From the NCBI RefSeq assembly GCF_042683245.1, contig NZ_JBHUJB010000009.1, positions 62,001 through 126,000 on the forward strand: DNA of 64,000 nt, read 5' to 3'. The DNA is from Rubritalea tangerina (lineage in GTDB: Bacteria; Verrucomicrobiota; Verrucomicrobiia; Verrucomicrobiales; Akkermansiaceae). Below the pieces are notes generated by a model that had not been told where the DNA came from, did not search any database, and saw nothing but the letters and a program-made list of their open reading frames with translations. Positions 51,614-60,361 of this stretch are shown piece by piece. A program made the translations under genes and the position numbers. How positions within the stretch are numbered: position 1 is the first letter of the stretch; each line of letters begins with the position of its first letter.

Positions 51614-53101
51614 TTACTTCTTACGCTTTTTCTTCCTAGGCGTATAATCAATCCCAAGGTCGTTGCTGCGCACCTCTTCCAACTTTGCTTTCAAGACCCC
51701 CTGTAATTGCGCCACAGTCGCCTTGAAACCTTCCTGCTGCGCTAAGTTAGTAAATTGCTTTGGATCATTCTCCATATCGTAAAGCTGCATCCCTAACGAT
51801 GCATCTTCACCATGCTGGATATACGCCCATTTCTTGTTGCGAACTAACAATGACTTCCCATTCACGCTGAATGCAAAGTCACGCACACTAAATGTAGGAT
51901 CCTCAAACACGGGCTTGAGTGACTTCCCTTGAATGTGCTCAGGTACAGGAAGTCCGCACAACTCAGACACTGTCGGATAAAGATCCAGTAACTCGGCGAA
52001 GGAATGACATACTGCTGGCTTCTGCCCCGGAACCTTAATAATAAGCGGTACTCGTGACGATTCTTCCATCAAACCAACTTTCATCCAAAAGTCGTGCTCA
52101 TTGAGGTGAAAGCCATGATCACTAGTGAAAATAACAATCGTATTGTCCGATAAACCATTCTTCTCTAAGGCATCCATCACCTTACCCAATTGTGCATCCA
52201 TATAACTCACAGACGCATAATATGCACCAATCCCCTCACGCTTCATCCTGTCATCTAACTGCATCCCAGGGCTTGTCCGATAATTAATTCCAGCCTTCGG
52301 AATGTCCTCCCAATCTCCATCCACACTCTCAGGTAGTTGCACTCGATCAAATGGATACGCATCATAGTACTTTGCCGGTGCCACAAATGGAACGTGAGGC
52401 CTTACAAATCCAACGGCTAAAAAGAAGGGTTGATTTTTGTATTGTGCAATCAACTCAACCGCTTTGGCTGCAGTCTTCCCATCTGAATGTACCAAGTCAT
52501 CCCCTTCAGCAATGTTGTACTCTAGCGTGTTCCCGCCGCGCACTTTTTTTGTCCCATCAGGATTCCCTTGTAACAAGACAGCTTTCCCCGGACAAAACAC
52601 CTCAGGCCCTTGACTATTGAAACGCTCGGACCAGGACGCAACATCATCAGCTCCATTCGTCCCCCTCTCAATATCCCCAGGAACGCCCATGTGAAATATC
52701 TTGCTGACCCTTGTCGCCTGATAACCGTGATTCTTGAAATGTTGACTCCAAGTCGCACGTTCAGCACCGATTGCCTTACGGCCACTCGTGTAACCAAAGG
52801 TCTTCGTAGCATGGGGGTAGTAGCCACTCATGAAAGATGCACGCGATGGCCCGCATACGGGAAATTGACAATATGCATGGGTGAAACGTGTCCCCGCACT
52901 TGCCAATTTATCAATGTTGGGTGTCTGACACGCCTTGTTCTCATAACAAGAAAGAGCCGTAGCTGTTAGATCATCCGCGATCATAAACAGCACGTTGTAC
53001 TGAGTCTTTTGATCCTCAGCCTGCAGCGGTAATAACAATAAACTACCGAATACGGAGACAATTCCTGTTGGTTTTATAAAAGAACGAAGGCGCATCATCA
53101 C
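51614..53101 (-). CDS. Secreted sulfatase, iduronate-2-sulfatase-like
   Basis: A 495-residue exported sulfatase (signal peptide MMRLRSFIKPTGIVSVFGSLL). The formylglycine motif CxPxR is VCGPSRASFMSGYYPH. It carries Asp-rich metal ligands in MIADDLTATALS and the HDHGFHLNEHD-type ligand run (TSDHGFHLNEHDF). The overall pattern and end resemble the iduronate-2-sulfatase-like S1 subfamily. GTG 53101 or ATG 53098 may be the start; the previous gene stops 6 nt upstream. It needs a formylglycine-generating enzyme (not in this window). The likely substrate is a sulfated glycan, which the sequence alone does not identify. Confidence 0.92.
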   Translation of the reverse strand: MMMRLRSFIKPTGIVSVFGSLLLLPLQAEDQKTQYNVLFMIADDLTATALSCYENKACQTPNIDKLASAGTRFTHAYCQFPVCGPSRASFMSGYYPHATKTFGYTSGRKAIGAERATWSQHFKNHGYQATRVSKIFHMGVPGDIERGTNGADDVASWSERFNSQGPEVFCPGKAVLLQGNPDGTKKVRGGNTLEYNIAEGDDLVHSDGKTAAKAVELIAQYKNQPFFLAVGFVRPHVPFVAPAKYYDAYPFDRVQLPESVDGDWEDIPKAGINYRTSPGMQLDDRMKREGIGAYYASVSYMDAQLGKVMDALEKNGLSDNTIVIFTSDHGFHLNEHDFWMKVGLMEESSRVPLIIKVPGQKPAVCHSFAELLDLYPTVSELCGLPVPEHIQGKSLKPVFEDPTFSVRDFAFSVNGKSLLVRNKKWAYIQHGEDASLGMQLYDMENDPKQFTNLAQQEGFKATVAQLQGVLKAKLEEVRSNDLGIDYTPRKKKRKK

Positions 53102-53107
53102 GAGTTT

Positions 53108-54706
53108 CTATTTTTTCTTTTTAGGTGCATACTCCTCGTAGCTAGGAGCCTCATAGTATGCGCGGAGACGATAGTACTCCTGCGTAAGTTCCTCCCTAAC
53201 CTTCGAATACTCAGGGTTCTCATACACACTAACCATTTCCTCTGGGTCTTTCACCAAATCAAACATCTGCCATTCTTGAGTCGCAGGCAGATAAAATAGC
53301 TTATGAGTTTTAGTCCGCACACCATAATGCTGAGGCACAGCATGCTCACCAATCTCGTAATAGGCATAGTATACCGACTCCCTCCAGTCATCTACTTTGC
53401 CCTTCAATAAAGGCACTATCGAACGACCTTGCACATCGTCTGGAACCTCCACACCTGCCATCTCTAACCATGTCGGTGCGTAATCGATATTCTGAATGAG
53501 ATCTTTCGGTCGAGATCCTGGCTTAATCACACCTGGCCACTTAATCAAAAATGGCATCTTGAACGATTCCTCAAACATCCAGCGCTTGTCGTACCATCCG
53601 TGCTCACCCAAATAGAACCCTTGGTCGGATGAATAAATAACAATCGTGTTTTCATCCAAACCATTGACCTTCAGGTAATCTAACATTCTTCCGATATTCT
53701 CATCGACCGCCTTTACGGTACCTAGGTAATTTCGAATGTATCTCTGATATTTCCATTTCACGACATCTTCGTGACTCAACTTACCAGCCTTAAAATCAGC
53801 AATGAACTTCTTGTTCAACGGTCCATAATAGGCATCCCATTGCTTCTTCTGAAGTGGAGTCATGCGGTTGTATTCCACTGGACGTCCCATGATGCCAGGA
53901 AGCTTCTGACCATCCATTTCTTCCTGACGAACTTTTAGATCGTAGACCCACCACATGTGACGGTCGATCTCCATCTCATTCTTTGGCAAGGTGATACTGC
54001 GATTCTTATAATCGTCAAAAAGTGTCCGAGGTTCAGGAATCTCTACCCCATCAAATGCATTGAGATGACGCAAGGCCGGTGCAAAGGTTCGGTGCGGCGC
54101 CTTGTGCTGACACATTAAAAAGAAGGGCTTGGTCTTGTCGCGTTTCTCTAACCAATTGATGGCCTTATCCGTCGTGATGTCTGTAGCGTAGCCTTCAAAG
54201 CGTTTCTTTGAACCATCCATCTGAATGAACACAGGGTTATAATAGCTCCCCTGCCCAGGTAGAACCTCCCAGTAATCGAAGGCTACTGGGTGCGTCTTCA
54301 AATGCCATTTTCCAATCACCGCAGTGGTGTAGCCCGCTCCCTTGAGTGCCTTGGCCACTGTCCACTGGCTTTGATCAAACCCCTTCCCAGTATTGCGCAT
54401 GAAGCCATTCTTATGACTGTGCTTACCAGTCAAAATACAGGCTCTCGATGGACCGCATATCGAGTTCGCACAAAAAGAATTCTCAAAAAGTGCCCCCTCT
54501 TGCGCCAAACTATCAATGTGAGGTGTCGGAGCGATGTCTTTCAATGGCCCCCCATAAGATGAAATCGCATTGAGAGCATGGTCATCAGAAAAGAGAAATA
54601 GAATGTTCGGGCGCTTCTGCTCAGCATTTGCCACCAAGCCCATGGCTGCCGTCGCCACGTATGTGAGTATCTTCGTTTTCATAATATCGTATTTCGAGGT
54701 AAGCAT
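53108..54706 (-). CDS. Secreted sulfatase, N-sulfoglucosamine/GlcNAc-6-sulfatase-like
   Basis: A 532-residue sulfatase with a signal peptide (KTKILTYVATAAMGLVANA). Motif CGPSR is at SICGPSRACILTGKHSH. Metal ligands: LFSDDHALNAISSY near the N-terminus and YSSDQGFYLGEHGW later. The HKAPHRTFAP and MWWVYDLKVRQEEM regions fit the S1_11-type family often acting on GlcNAc-6-sulfate. Start at ATG 54706 is supported by AGGAAG 5 nt upstream; the in-frame ATG at 54682 also gives a signal peptide. Its stop is 6 nt from the next sulfatase, so both form an operon. Confidence 0.9.
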   Translation of the reverse strand: MLTSKYDIMKTKILTYVATAAMGLVANAEQKRPNILFLFSDDHALNAISSYGGPLKDIAPTPHIDSLAQEGALFENSFCANSICGPSRACILTGKHSHKNGFMRNTGKGFDQSQWTVAKALKGAGYTTAVIGKWHLKTHPVAFDYWEVLPGQGSYYNPVFIQMDGSKKRFEGYATDITTDKAINWLEKRDKTKPFFLMCQHKAPHRTFAPALRHLNAFDGVEIPEPRTLFDDYKNRSITLPKNEMEIDRHMWWVYDLKVRQEEMDGQKLPGIMGRPVEYNRMTPLQKKQWDAYYGPLNKKFIADFKAGKLSHEDVVKWKYQRYIRNYLGTVKAVDENIGRMLDYLKVNGLDENTIVIYSSDQGFYLGEHGWYDKRWMFEESFKMPFLIKWPGVIKPGSRPKDLIQNIDYAPTWLEMAGVEVPDDVQGRSIVPLLKGKVDDWRESVYYAYYEIGEHAVPQHYGVRTKTHKLFYLPATQEWQMFDLVKDPEEMVSVYENPEYSKVREELTQEYYRLRAYYEAPSYEEYAPKKKK

Positions 54707-54853
54707 CTAACTTCCTCATGACCGCGCAGTCGATCATAGATTCCACCAATGAGAGCGTCTTCTCCCCTAGTTTGATCGAAAAAACCATAGAATCTCTGTA
54801 GCTGGCCGTCCCGCTCCATTACGCTCACTCCCCTCATTCTCTATCCAAGATTC

Positions 54854-54890
54854 AAAAAAAGACACGTTCCCAGATACCTGAGAACATGCC
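54854..54890 (-). terminator. Terminator of the third sulfatase gene
   Basis: A 13-bp stem with several G-U pairs (GGCATGTTCTCAG / CTGGGAACGTGTC) is followed by seven Ts. It splits this sulfatase from the two-gene unit downstream. Confidence 0.82.
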
Positions 54891-54942
54891 TCTACAAATC
54901 CCGGCACCAATCCATCGGTACCGCAAAATGTCTGATGCTAGC

Positions 54943-56706
54943 CTATCGATGAAGAATACGTGTATGGTAAACCACCCATTCTTCTCCCCCCTCTGACACG
55001 ATCTTTGTCTTCAATGTGTATCGCCCAGCTGGAATGCTCAGAGCCTCAAACACACCGATGCCTGTCTCTGGATTGAAGGGAGTAGAATATTCCTTCCCTC
55101 CAAGCTCCAGTTTCGCTGTCCACTTCTCATCCTTCTTAAGCTTGTAGCCTAATGCCGCCTCACAACGGATGTCATAGCGACCATCTTGGGTAAACTCTAC
55201 CTTATAGTAACCTACCTTGTTCGGGCGCCAAGTACCCTCAATCATGTCCTGCCAGGTCAAGACAGATGGATTCTCCTTATCCTTTTCCACCACAATGTAG
55301 GGGGGGCCAGGTTGATCAGCACGAGCACCACTCACATCTTTATACCAAGACTCGTATCGAGCAATCAATGTTGCCGCGACCTCTTTCTCCACACCAATCA
55401 AGTCCTTCGTCTCCCCTGGGTCAGCGGCCAAATCATACAATTCCCACTTCGGCTCCCCCTCAAATTTCGTCTTCTGAGTCCCACTCGGGTGCACCAATTT
55501 CCACTTACCTAAACGCACCATGCAACTGTGGTACTTGCTGATCTCATCGCCCCGATGATACTGAATCACAATCGGTCGTTGCTCTAACTCCACCTCAGGG
55601 TTCTTCAACTTTTCTAATACCGAACGACCATCCATCCCATTGGGAACTTCTTTCACACCACAGGCATCTAACAATGTTGGCATCAAGTCAATGTGGGCCG
55701 CCACTGACTTCTTAATCTGACTCCCTGGCTTCAGAACTTTAGGCCATTGAATCCACAGGGGTGTTCGTACCCCCCCTTCATAAAGCTCTGACTTCTTTCC
55801 ACGAAAAGGTCCCACAAACCTCCGAGTGTTAGGACCATTGTCCGTCAAGAAAATGACAATCGTGTCATCACTCAAGCCCATATCTGAAAGCTTCTTAAAA
55901 AGCTTCCCCATATTGTCGTCGATGTTGGTAATCATCGCCGCAATGCGGGCTAACTTATCATTCTCTTTCGCTTGATCCTTCCCCTCATCAAGCACCATGA
56001 TCGGACTAAAGTCTACCTTCTGGTACTTTTCATAAAGCCCTTGTGGAACATCATGAAATGGCGAGTGCGGTGCATTCAAAGAGACATACGCAAAAAATGG
56101 CTTACCGGCCTTCTTGCTTTGCTCCATGAACTCAAAACTGTGGTCAAAAAAAACATCCGTACTATAACCTTCGGTCTCCACCTCCCTGTCATTTTCAAAC
56201 AAAAGCGCATTCGTGTAGCGAGCCTTGTTATCTCTTGGATCAGCAGGTTGCCCCAAACCTCCCCCCTTATGAATCAATGAATAACTAAACCCTTGGTCGC
56301 TAGGTCGCATGGGGTAATTGTCACCAAGGTGCCACTTGCCAAATATGCCCGTTGCATATCCATTATCCTGAAGCACCTCAGCCAATGTCACTTCGTCACT
56401 AGCCATCATTGAACGCCCGAGGAAAGTATCAATACACTTAGTGCGGTGATTGTAGCGCCCTGTCATCAAACATGCCCGAGTCGGAGAACACACTGGGCTC
56501 ACATAAAATTCCTCCCAACTAGCACTACGCTGAGCCATCGCATCTAGCTCAGGCGTCTTGATCAATGCATTCCCAGTTGCTCCAAAATCTCCATAACCTT
56601 GATCATCAGTCATCACCAAAACAATATTCGGTCGATCTGCCGCACTCACCATGCTTACCATGGCGATGCCCATTCCTATCAGTCTTGCTAGCATGAAATA
56701 TTGCAT
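54943..56706 (-). CDS. Secreted arylsulfatase with C-terminal beta domain
   Basis: A 587-residue sulfatase with a signal peptide (LARLIGMGIAMVSMVSA). The active motif CSPTR is at SPVCSPTRACLMTGRYNH. Metal-binding Asp pair in VLVMTDDQGYGDFG and the FLTDNGPNTR run agree with an arylsulfatase A-like S1 enzyme. The last 130 residues or so (GTWRPNKVGYYKVEF onward) are an extra beta domain absent from the two neighbours. Monocistronic by terminator position. Substrate unknown. Confidence 0.92.
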   Translation of the reverse strand: MQYFMLARLIGMGIAMVSMVSAADRPNIVLVMTDDQGYGDFGATGNALIKTPELDAMAQRSASWEEFYVSPVCSPTRACLMTGRYNHRTKCIDTFLGRSMMASDEVTLAEVLQDNGYATGIFGKWHLGDNYPMRPSDQGFSYSLIHKGGGLGQPADPRDNKARYTNALLFENDREVETEGYSTDVFFDHSFEFMEQSKKAGKPFFAYVSLNAPHSPFHDVPQGLYEKYQKVDFSPIMVLDEGKDQAKENDKLARIAAMITNIDDNMGKLFKKLSDMGLSDDTIVIFLTDNGPNTRRFVGPFRGKKSELYEGGVRTPLWIQWPKVLKPGSQIKKSVAAHIDLMPTLLDACGVKEVPNGMDGRSVLEKLKNPEVELEQRPIVIQYHRGDEISKYHSCMVRLGKWKLVHPSGTQKTKFEGEPKWELYDLAADPGETKDLIGVEKEVAATLIARYESWYKDVSGARADQPGPPYIVVEKDKENPSVLTWQDMIEGTWRPNKVGYYKVEFTQDGRYDIRCEAALGYKLKKDEKWTAKLELGGKEYSTPFNPETGIGVFEALSIPAGRYTLKTKIVSEGGEEWVVYHTRILHR

Positions 56707-56810
56707 AGCCTGACACTACCCTGATGTAAGCTGAGAAACAACTTGTCTCCTGATGAGACGACCCCACACGCTCCCCCCTCTCACAAGGGCGAGTGCCTCT
56801 ACCCACCACA

Positions 56811-56845
56811 AAAAAAGCGTCTCACCCCACTAGGGATGAGACGCT
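56811..56845 (-). terminator. Terminator of fabD
   Basis: A 9-bp stem (AGCGTCTCA / TGAGACGCT, 11-nt loop) is followed by seven Ts, about 20 nt after the fabD stop. Confidence 0.9.
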
Positions 56846-56864
56846 CATAGAAAAAATCAATAGC

Positions 56865-57800
56865 TTAGCTTAATGCTGTTACAGCCTCTTCAAGAGAAGC
56901 CACATCATCCACTGAATACACAGTCGCTGACTTGTCAATGCGCCCCATCAAACCAGCAAGTACCTTACCTGGTCCCAGTTCAATGAATGTCGTATTCCCT
57001 TCAGCAATCACTGCCTGCATGCTCTCAGTCCAACGTACGGAACCAGTCACCTGCTTTTCTAAAGTTTCTCGGATCTCTGCCTCATCGGCAACTGCTGTCG
57101 CCTTGTAGTTTGAGTACACCGGAATGCTCGGCATGCTAATCGCAGTCTCAGCCAACACCGGCGCCAACTTGTCCTGAGCGGATTGCATCAGACGTGAGTG
57201 GTACGCACCAGCCACTTTGAGCTTCTTCGCCATGCGAATCCCACCTTCCTTCGCTCCCGCCACTGCCTTATCCACACCCTCAACAGAGCCTGACACCACA
57301 ATTTGTCCAGGAGCATTGAAGTTCGCTACATCAATATCAGCCTCCGCAGCCAACTTCTCAACAGCCTCTTCACTACCACCAATCATGGCAGCCATCCCAC
57401 CTTCAGTGGCATTACATGCCTCCTCCATAAATGCACCGCGTTGCTCCACCACCTTAAGTCCATCCTCAAAAGAAAATGTGCCCGCCGCTGCGTGTGCCGT
57501 AAATTCTCCAAGTGAAAGCCCAGCTGCCGTCACGATCTCTATTTCAGGAAGCTTCTCTTTCAATACCGCCAAACATGCCAAGCCATGCAAATAGAGCGCT
57601 GGCTGACAGTTACCTGTGCGAGTGAGCTCTTCATCGGGTCCCTCAAACATCACTGCGCTCAAAGAACGACCAAGCGCAGCATCAGCTTTCTCAAAAAGAG
57701 CTCTAGCAGCTGGAAAAGCCTCTACGAGATCCTTACCCATGCCCACTTTCTGGGCTCCTTGTCCTGAAAATAAAACTACTACCTTGTTAGCCATGGCCAC
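56865..57800 (-). CDS. fabD: Malonyl-CoA:ACP transacylase
   Basis: A 311-residue cytosolic enzyme moving malonyl groups from CoA to acyl carrier protein. The N-terminal FSGQGAQKVGMGKDL, the nucleophile Ser motif AAGLSLGEFTAH (near 92), the catalytic-His region VAGAYHSRLMQ and the end FIELGPGKVLAGLM are all present. GTG 57800 has a G-rich stretch 6 nt upstream; ATG 57794 is the alternative. It lies 61 bp downstream of the glycerate kinase gene, and the other fab genes are elsewhere. Confidence 0.95.
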   Translation of the reverse strand: MAMANKVVVLFSGQGAQKVGMGKDLVEAFPAARALFEKADAALGRSLSAVMFEGPDEELTRTGNCQPALYLHGLACLAVLKEKLPEIEIVTAAGLSLGEFTAHAAAGTFSFEDGLKVVEQRGAFMEEACNATEGGMAAMIGGSEEAVEKLAAEADIDVANFNAPGQIVVSGSVEGVDKAVAGAKEGGIRMAKKLKVAGAYHSRLMQSAQDKLAPVLAETAISMPSIPVYSNYKATAVADEAEIRETLEKQVTGSVRWTESMQAVIAEGNTTFIELGPGKVLAGLMGRIDKSATVYSVDDVASLEEAVTALS

Positions 57801-57861
57801 TGTCTACCCCCCTCAAGTCACGATAGCAACCCCCAATTCAGCGAGTTACCCTCTTGCTTCA

Positions 57862-58944
57862 TTACCATTTTTCAGCCTCTTCCCGAGCCACGTTCTTAAG
57901 TAGCACCTTGCCTCTAGCAATACATTCATCCAGCGGTAATCCCAGCCGTGATAATGCATAGTGACGGTCAAACGCCTCCTCCGCTCCATCCTCTATTCTG
58001 CCAGCCATCGCCACCACTGGCTTACCTGATGCCTTCGCCATCAAAGCCACCCCTGCTGGCCCTTTCCCCTCCGCGGTCTGCGCATCCAGACTCCCTTCAC
58101 CAGTGATCACCAAATCAACAGCCGCAATACGTTGTGCGAGTTGCAACTCATTAGCTAACCAATCAAATCCATTCACCAATTTCCCCCCAGCAAAATGTAA
58201 TAATCCAAATCCCAATCCACCCGCTGCTCCAGCCCCCTCCACTTCAGCCACCTCTTCACCACCACTAACCTCCATAATGGTCCTCAAAATCGCATCCATA
58301 CGTCCAACATCCTCCACACCCTTCTGAGGCCCGTAGATGGCACTCGCACCATTTTCCCCTAACAACGGATTGCGCACATCACATGCTACCACCACCTCAG
58401 GTAACCTAATCAACTGGCTCAAATCCGCCGACTTCGCGCGCTCCAATTCTGCAGGCACGGGCATCAAAGGATTTCCCCCAGCATCATAAAACTGAGCCCC
58501 GAGCTCTACAGCCATTCCAGCCCCGGCATCATTCGTAGCACTGCCACCTAATCCTAGTACAATCCGCTTCACCCCGTGGCTATTAACTGCATCGCGTATC
58601 ATAATTCCAACGCCTGCTGTGTTCGCATACTCAGGCTCTCTCAACTCTTTTTCTATCATCTCCAAACCACAAGCAGCTGCCATTTCCATGACTGCTGTGT
58701 CCCCAACTACGAGGTAACGGGCCTCACACTTTCTACCTATGGCGTCGAGCGTTTCACACACAACCCACTCACCACCAAGAGCATCGTATACCGCTTGCGT
58801 AAACCCCTCCCCCCCATCTGCTATAGGAGCCTGCTCCACCTCAACTCCAGGGCAGCCCTCCCACAAACCATTTGCTATAGCTTCACACGCTTCTACAGCC
58901 GTCATTGATCCTTTAAATTTATCGCACGCAACAAGCACTTTCAT
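57862..58944 (-). CDS. Glycerate kinase (GarK/GlxK type)
   Basis: A 360-residue kinase of the type I glycerate kinase family. The opening KVLVACDKFKGSMTAVEACEAI, then QAPIADGGEGF, GLGGSATNDAGAGMA and, later, ITGEGSLDAQTAEGKGP are the typical blocks. These enzymes phosphorylate glycerate to 2- or 3-phosphoglycerate and feed eno. The gene lies upstream of fabD with 61 bp between and probably shares its transcript. It precedes the tRNA gene, which is divergent. Confidence 0.93.
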   Translation of the reverse strand: MKVLVACDKFKGSMTAVEACEAIANGLWEGCPGVEVEQAPIADGGEGFTQAVYDALGGEWVVCETLDAIGRKCEARYLVVGDTAVMEMAAACGLEMIEKELREPEYANTAGVGIMIRDAVNSHGVKRIVLGLGGSATNDAGAGMAVELGAQFYDAGGNPLMPVPAELERAKSADLSQLIRLPEVVVACDVRNPLLGENGASAIYGPQKGVEDVGRMDAILRTIMEVSGGEEVAEVEGAGAAGGLGFGLLHFAGGKLVNGFDWLANELQLAQRIAAVDLVITGEGSLDAQTAEGKGPAGVALMAKASGKPVVAMAGRIEDGAEEAFDRHYALSRLGLPLDECIARGKVLLKNVAREEAEKW

Positions 58945-59040
58945 GCTGAATCACTTATAAAAAAAGTGAAAAAAAGACCACTGTTTACTTGCAAAACATC
59001 CGTCATTAGTCTTTCTTCCCTGCACAGCCAAATTGCACAC

Positions 59041-59130
59041 GGAGGGGTGGCAGAGCGGTTGAATGCACCGGTCTTGAAAACCGGCAAGGTGTTAAAGCCT
59101 TCGTGGGTTCGAATCCCACCCCCTCTGCCA
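59041..59130 (+). tRNA. tRNA-Ser (anticodon UGA), CCA encoded
   Basis: A complete 90-nt class II tRNA. The acceptor is GGAGGGG with CCCCTCT (one G-U pair), the discriminator is G73 and CCA is encoded. The anticodon loop CTTGAAA between CCGGT and ACCGG gives UGA (serine). A long variable arm with an AAGG/CCTT stem and the T-arm GTGGGTTCGAATCCCAC confirm the type. It reads codons UCA and, by wobble, other UCN. Two partial copies of its 3' end lie downstream. Confidence 0.97.
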
Positions 59131-59142
59131 TTTAAAACAAAT

Positions 59143-59167
59143 AAAGCTCCAGTTCACTGGGGCTTTT
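59143..59167 (+). terminator. Terminator of tRNA-Ser
   Basis: A 10-bp stem (AAAGCTCCAG / CTGGGGCTTT, 4-nt loop, one G-U pair) ending in T, 12 nt after the tRNA. Confidence 0.8.
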
Positions 59168-59227
59168 ATGTTTTACAGCTGGATGGTTGGGATTACGGGC
59201 TCACCATGAACAAATGGGAATTTAAAA

Positions 59228-59358
59228 GTGGGTTCGACTGCTCAAAGTGAACGAGCTCTGCGAGTGAACGAGACAAAACTCTGTTGCATAGCAACACATC
59301 CCGCAGGTCACAGCTTCAGCACATGCGGGAGCTGAACAATCCCACCCCCTCTGCCATT
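59228..59358 (+). repeat. Interrupted copy of the tRNA-Ser 3' end (copy 2)
   Basis: GTGGGTTCGA (59228-59237), identical to the tRNA T-arm's left half, is followed after exactly 100 nt by a 21-nt match to the tRNA 3' end plus two flanking Ts (from 59338, ending in TCTGCCATT). The 100-nt insert holds hairpins (TGTTGC-ATA-GCAACA, CCCGCA/TGCGGG). The 5' three quarters of the tRNA is absent. A terminator follows. Confidence 0.8.
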
Positions 59359-59367
59359 AAAAAATAT

Positions 59368-59393
59368 GCCATCTATATCAGATGGCTTTTTTT
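59368..59393 (+). terminator. Terminator after the second tRNA-Ser end
   Basis: A 7-bp stem GCCATCT / AGATGGC with 5-nt loop is followed by seven Ts, ten bases after the copied 3' end. Confidence 0.8.
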
Positions 59394-59420
59394 ATTTATG
59401 CAGGTGGCGATGAGAACGCA

Positions 59421-59525
59421 GTTCGACTGCTGTGCGTGTATCACGCCTTACCCAACCAAAATGCAGAGGTGCATTTTGCAATCTGCAGATCAGGAGCACA
59501 GCGACTATAATCCCCCCCTCTGCCA
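59421..59525 (+). repeat. Degenerate third copy of the tRNA-Ser 3' end
   Basis: GTTCGACTGC (59421) matches the same T-loop start as copy 2. A hairpin AAAATGCA-GAGG-TGCATTTT (59458-59477) lies inside, and AATCCCCCCCTCTGCCA (59509-59525) is a shortened tRNA end. The insert between is about 80 nt. Confidence 0.65.
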
Positions 59526-59812
59526 AGTTGCTCCCATAGCTTGCACCTCCCCTCATTGTTATTTGATTCATCAGCCCAATGAAGCAGTCTATTCCTCTAT
59601 TTGAGACTTATGCCCCTGTGCATCCATTGCTGTCACCCCTTCGACCAAGCTTCGCCCCCTCTTACTACTCACTTCCACAAACGGCAGTTCACTCAAAACT
59701 AACACTGTAAAACAACCAAGCTAACAGAGAGACCTCTCAAGCCCCACTGCGCAAAGATTGGTAATTTCAAAAAATCTAGACTAAGTTCAGACAATTCACC
59801 CATTCACACCCC
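59526..59812. other. Gene-free region before the GNAT gene
   Basis: About 290 bp with no reading frame that I would accept and no repeat or structured RNA that I recognise. It probably holds the GNAT gene promoter. Confidence 0.5.
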
Positions 59813-60343
59813 ATGCAAATACGAAGCGCTCAGCCTCTAGACGCCCCCTCAATCCACGATCTTCATCTAAATGCCTTTCCAAAAGAAGAAGCTGCGTCTG
59901 TCGCCCAGCTCGCTTGCCGACTCATAAAAGAGCCTAGCACTCCGGCATCTCTACATCTCGTCGCTGAGGAAGCACAACAAATTCTGGCGCATGTCTCATT
60001 CAGCCCAGTCTTTGCCAAATCCTCACTCGACCTTCTCGGCTACATCCTCGCCCCCTTGGCTGTCCAGCCACACAACCAAAAGCAGGGACTGGGTTCCCAA
60101 CTCATCAAACAGGGCATTGCCCAACTCACAGAATTATCTGCCCCTCTTCTCTTTGTATACGGAGATCCCAAATATTATTGCCGCTTTGGCTTTCGAGAAC
60201 AAGTCGCAGCCCAATACCTTCCCGCATACCCACTCAACTATCCATCTGGCTGGTTGGCATTACCTCTAGCTGATTCTAACATATTGCCCGCACCCAGCCC
60301 CATAAGATGTGTTCCAGCCTTAGACGCACCGAATCTCTGGTAA
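59813..60343 (+). CDS. GNAT-family N-acetyltransferase
   Basis: A 176-residue acetyl-CoA-dependent transferase. The signature LAPLAVQPHNQKQGLGSQLI (near 85-104) is the pyrophosphate-binding motif A (Q/R-x-x-G-x-G/A as QKQGLG). The opening IRSAQPLDAPSIHDLHLNAF and later VYGDPKYYCRFGF are characteristic of the YhbS-like subgroup. The substrate, whether a small amine or a protein N-terminus, is unknown. Followed after 18 bp by the DUF2520 gene on the same strand. Confidence 0.9.
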   Translation: MQIRSAQPLDAPSIHDLHLNAFPKEEAASVAQLACRLIKEPSTPASLHLVAEEAQQILAHVSFSPVFAKSSLDLLGYILAPLAVQPHNQKQGLGSQLIKQGIAQLTELSAPLLFVYGDPKYYCRFGFREQVAAQYLPAYPLNYPSGWLALPLADSNILPAPSPIRCVPALDAPNLW

Positions 60344-60361
60344 GATGATATAACATCCATT

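Noticed and set aside
58966..59250. Open frame of 94 codons spanning the tRNA-Ser gene
   Set aside because: It overlaps the full tRNA and its terminator and shows no protein-like pattern.
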